Below are positions 62,220-64,000 of a stretch of 64,000 bases of DNA, in pieces. Every line of letters starts with the position of its first letter. Position 1 is the first letter of the stretch. Source of the stretch: Rhizobiaceae bacterium (GTDB lineage Bacteria > Pseudomonadota > Alphaproteobacteria > Rhizobiales > Rhizobiaceae). Position numbers and translations under genes: made by a program. The notes under the pieces were generated by a model that was not told the DNA's origin, did not search any database, and saw only the letters and a list, made by a program, of their open reading frames with translations. The DNA lies in assembly GCA_014238155.1 (NCBI GenBank), contig JABABQ010000014.1:62001-126000 (forward strand). Reading direction: 5' to 3'.

Positions 62220-63265
62220 TGCCGACTGCGAACCCCTTCACAGTGGTAATTGCCGGGTTTGGATGGTGGGGCAAACACATGGCCGTCCGGCTGAAAGGGC
62301 ACCAGAGTATTCGGGTTGCCGGCATTGTTGAACCCTTGGAAGCCAATCATGCCGCCATTGAAGAAATGGAATTGAAGGTCTGGACTGACATTGCCCAAAC
62401 ACTGACCCTGGACGAAGTTGACGGCATCATTTTGACAACCCCCAACCCGCTGCATGAGCAGCAGGTTATCCAATGTGCGCAGGCGGGAAAGCATGTGTTC
62501 TGCGAAAAGCCCCTTGGGCTTACTGCCGCCAGCGCCCGTCGTTCAGTAGCAGCATGCGAGAAAGCTGGCGTGCAATTGGGCATTGGCCATGAGCGACGAT
62601 TTGAACCAGCCATGGTTGCGCTCAAAGCAGACATTGAACGCAGCGCGCTCGGCACGATCATGCATGCCGAAGCCGCATTCAGCCACGACAAACTGACCCA
62701 TGTTCCCTCTGGCGACTGGCGCACCCTAAAGGCGGTCTCGCCAGCCGCCGGAATGACCGCCATGGGCATTCACCTGACGGATATGTTGATATCCTTTTTC
62801 GGCCCCGTGGAAACCGTGCAGGCGATGACGGCGGATCGGTCGCTGGGGTGGGAAACCGGTGACGTGGTGACGGTTCAACTGGGATTTGAAGCAGGCATGA
62901 CCGCGACACTGAGCGCCGTATTGCACACGCCACATTTCATTCGAATGCACGTATTCGGATCAAAAAGATGGGTTGAAGTTCTCAATGACAGCCACCCCGA
63001 CACACCCGATGGGATCGTGCGGGTTATCACCGCTGAAACCGGGCAACCTCTGGTTCACAAACAGTATGAATGGACCGACGCTGTGACAGAAAATCTGGAA
63101 GCATTTTGCGCTGCGGCCCAGGGATCGCAAGACTATGCGTTTACGCTGCAGGAAATGGTCCACAATATTGAAGTGCTGGAAGCCATCACCCTGTCGGCGG
63201 AAAAACGGCGAACCGTCGCAGTTCGAGAGTTGGCCGTCCCTCAAGACCTGCAGTTGGCGACCTGA
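62219..63265 (+). CDS. Gfo/Idh/MocA-family oxidoreductase
   Basis: A 348-residue NAD(P)-dependent dehydrogenase. Rossmann motif VVIAGFGWWGKHMAV; catalytic Lys in FCEKPLGL and the later TAMGIHLTDMLISF with the conserved His-Asp. The start is set by GGGAGGA (62204-62210) and by the TAATG overlap with the flavin reductase stop; a longer frame from 62027 runs inside that gene and is rejected. It follows the flavin reductase in one operon, suggesting redox chemistry on the same substrate. Confidence 0.9.
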   Translation: MPTANPFTVVIAGFGWWGKHMAVRLKGHQSIRVAGIVEPLEANHAAIEEMELKVWTDIAQTLTLDEVDGIILTTPNPLHEQQVIQCAQAGKHVFCEKPLGLTAASARRSVAACEKAGVQLGIGHERRFEPAMVALKADIERSALGTIMHAEAAFSHDKLTHVPSGDWRTLKAVSPAAGMTAMGIHLTDMLISFFGPVETVQAMTADRSLGWETGDVVTVQLGFEAGMTATLSAVLHTPHFIRMHVFGSKRWVEVLNDSHPDTPDGIVRVITAETGQPLVHKQYEWTDAVTENLEAFCAAAQGSQDYAFTLQEMVHNIEVLEAITLSAEKRRTVAVRELAVPQDLQLAT

Positions 63266-63322
63266 TTGTGGTTCAGTTACGGCTCAGTGACACAAGCCAC
63301 ATCGCCACCCCGGGGAATTACA

Positions 63323-63336
63323 ATTGGTGGACCAAT
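63323..63336. promoter_or_regulatory. Operator palindrome ATTGGTGGACCAAT (FadR/UxuR-type GntR site)
   Basis: A perfect match to ATTGGT-NN-ACCAAT, 185 bases before the start of the carboxymuconolactone-decarboxylase-family gene and 58 bases after the Gfo/Idh gene. Its partner site is at 63460. Confidence 0.72.
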
Positions 63337-63459
63337 AATTCTTCAACAAGTACTGCAATTTTCTCAAAAATGCTGGATTTATCACGGCATCTGTGCAGGA
63401 ATAAATCTGTGAAATTTGGAGAAACACCGCAATCTTCATCCAATCGTACCCGTGCTTTT

Positions 63460-63473
63460 ATTGGTTGACCAAT
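63460..63473. promoter_or_regulatory. Operator palindrome ATTGGTTGACCAAT (FadR/UxuR-type GntR site)
   Basis: A perfect match to the consensus, 48 bases before the TTG start of the carboxymuconolactone-decarboxylase-family gene, which is the usual place for a repressor site in or just after a promoter. It lies exactly 137 bases from its partner at 63323. Confidence 0.75.
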
Positions 63474-63520
63474 ATTTGCCAAAGATGAACTTTGAAAACC
63501 AACTCTAGGAGGAGTCCAAA

Positions 63521-64000
63521 TTGCCCCACATTTCACCTGTATCTGAGGCCGTCAATACGGACGCTACAGACGAAATATCATGGCTTGCATCTGCCACCGG
63601 GTTTACGGCAAATTCCATGTTGACCCTCTCCCATCGTCCAGAAATTGCCACTGCCGTGCTTGGATTGATCCGGGCGGTAGTGCGCAATCCGCAAGGCACT
63701 GTGGATCCGGCGCTTCGCTGGATGATCGCTCATGTGACCAGTCTGGCCAATGGCTGCACCTATTGCTCAGCCCACACTTTTAAAAATGGTGCCGACAATG
63801 GGGTGCCTCAGGACAAGCTGGATCAGATTTGGAATTTCGAAACATCTGATATTTTCAGCGAAGCTGAACGGGCAGCGTTGCGGGTTGCCCTGACCGGTGG
63901 CCAATGCCCGTCCTACGCAACACCGCAGGATATGGCCAAGCTCAAAGACCACTTTTCCCAGGAACAGATTGTCGAGATTGGCGCCGTTATTGCGCTGTTC
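63521..64000 (+). CDS. Carboxymuconolactone decarboxylase (AhpD-like) family protein, partial
   Basis: An open frame from TTG 63521 to the right edge, 160 codons so far and no stop. AGGAGG (63508-63513) sets the unusual TTG start. Residues 79-85 read Cys-Thr-Tyr-Cys-Ser-Ala-His, the CxxC..H redox motif of the AhpD/CMD family, preceded by the typical WMIAHVTSLANG helix. Members include alkylhydroperoxidase partners and ring-fission decarboxylases; the presence of CxxC favours an AhpD-like peroxidase-type protein. Two GntR-type operators precede it, so it belongs to the regulon and probably starts a further operon that leaves the window. Confidence 0.82.
   Translation, partial: MPHISPVSEAVNTDATDEISWLASATGFTANSMLTLSHRPEIATAVLGLIRAVVRNPQGTVDPALRWMIAHVTSLANGCTYCSAHTFKNGADNGVPQDKLDQIWNFETSDIFSEAERAALRVALTGGQCPSYATPQDMAKLKDHFSQEQIVEIGAVIALF

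Noticed and set aside
1-64000. Mobile-element, prophage, CRISPR, toxin-antitoxin or secretion-system genes
   Set aside because: I looked for transposase, integrase, repeat-spacer arrays, terminal inverted repeats and tRNA-flanked boundaries and saw none; the region is accessory by content, but no transfer signature is visible.

Overview
The window looks like a chromosomal accessory region of an alphaproteobacterium, most likely a marine or soil Rhizobiales/Rhodobacterales relative. This is inferred from gene families only; there is no rRNA or marker gene here. The clues are a SmoS/MtlK-type polyol ABC operon, the density of tripartite tricarboxylate (TTT) and TRAP transporters, and the many LysR/GntR/LacI-controlled catabolic cassettes. 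I found no tRNA, rRNA, CRISPR array, insertion sequence, integrase or phage gene. Nearly all of the sequence codes for uptake and oxidation of small organic acids, polyols and unidentified substrates.

Layout. 1-1.4 kb: a nitronate monooxygenase-like gene, the first codons of a second gene running off the left edge, and a possible remnant of an enolase-superfamily gene. 1.65-8.7 kb: an operon with a TTT transporter, an acylating aldehyde dehydrogenase of the SauS type, an acyl-CoA ligase of the SauT type and a TauE/SafE sulfite exporter; I read it as a candidate sulfoacetate-degradation operon. 9.0-15.4 kb: a second TTT transporter followed by an LVIVD beta-propeller protein, an aldo/keto reductase and an alpha/beta hydrolase; a secreted metallo-beta-lactamase-fold protein follows. 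16.6-20.4 kb: a heterodimeric ABC exporter with one degenerate ATP site. 20.6-22.5 kb: a small secreted Cys-rich protein and an EamA/DMT permease. 22.7-31.3 kb: a polyol (sorbitol/mannitol) locus. 31.7-38.1 kb: mixed genes, including an acyl-CoA synthetase, a truncated nucleotide cyclase, a second LVIVD protein, a 2-hydroxyacid dehydrogenase, a cytochrome b561-like protein and a glutathione transferase.

38.3-64 kb is the most interesting part. Perfect or near-perfect copies of the palindrome ATTGGT-NN-ACCAAT lie in front of several gene blocks (38339, 50325, 57040, 57168, 63323, 63460). This is the operator shape used by FadR/UxuR-type GntR regulators, and one such regulator (FCD class) is encoded at 49511-50188. 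The blocks hold a Zn-alcohol dehydrogenase, a DHDPS-family aldolase/dehydratase, a complete TRAP transporter, a DASS permease, two 3-hydroxyisobutyrate-dehydrogenase-like enzymes, a Gfo/Idh/MocA dehydrogenase, a third TTT transporter with an additional signal-less TRAP-type binding protein, and at the right edge a carboxymuconolactone-decarboxylase-family gene. Interleaved genes without a site of their own include a cupin, an Ldh-family dehydrogenase, a luciferase-like monooxygenase, a flavin reductase, a hydrolase, an OsmC protein and a second Gfo/Idh dehydrogenase. Together they look like one catabolic regulon whose substrate cannot be read from the sequence.

A recurring small-scale feature is a strong stem-loop just downstream of five of the solute-binding-protein genes, probably a transcript-stabilising or attenuating element.
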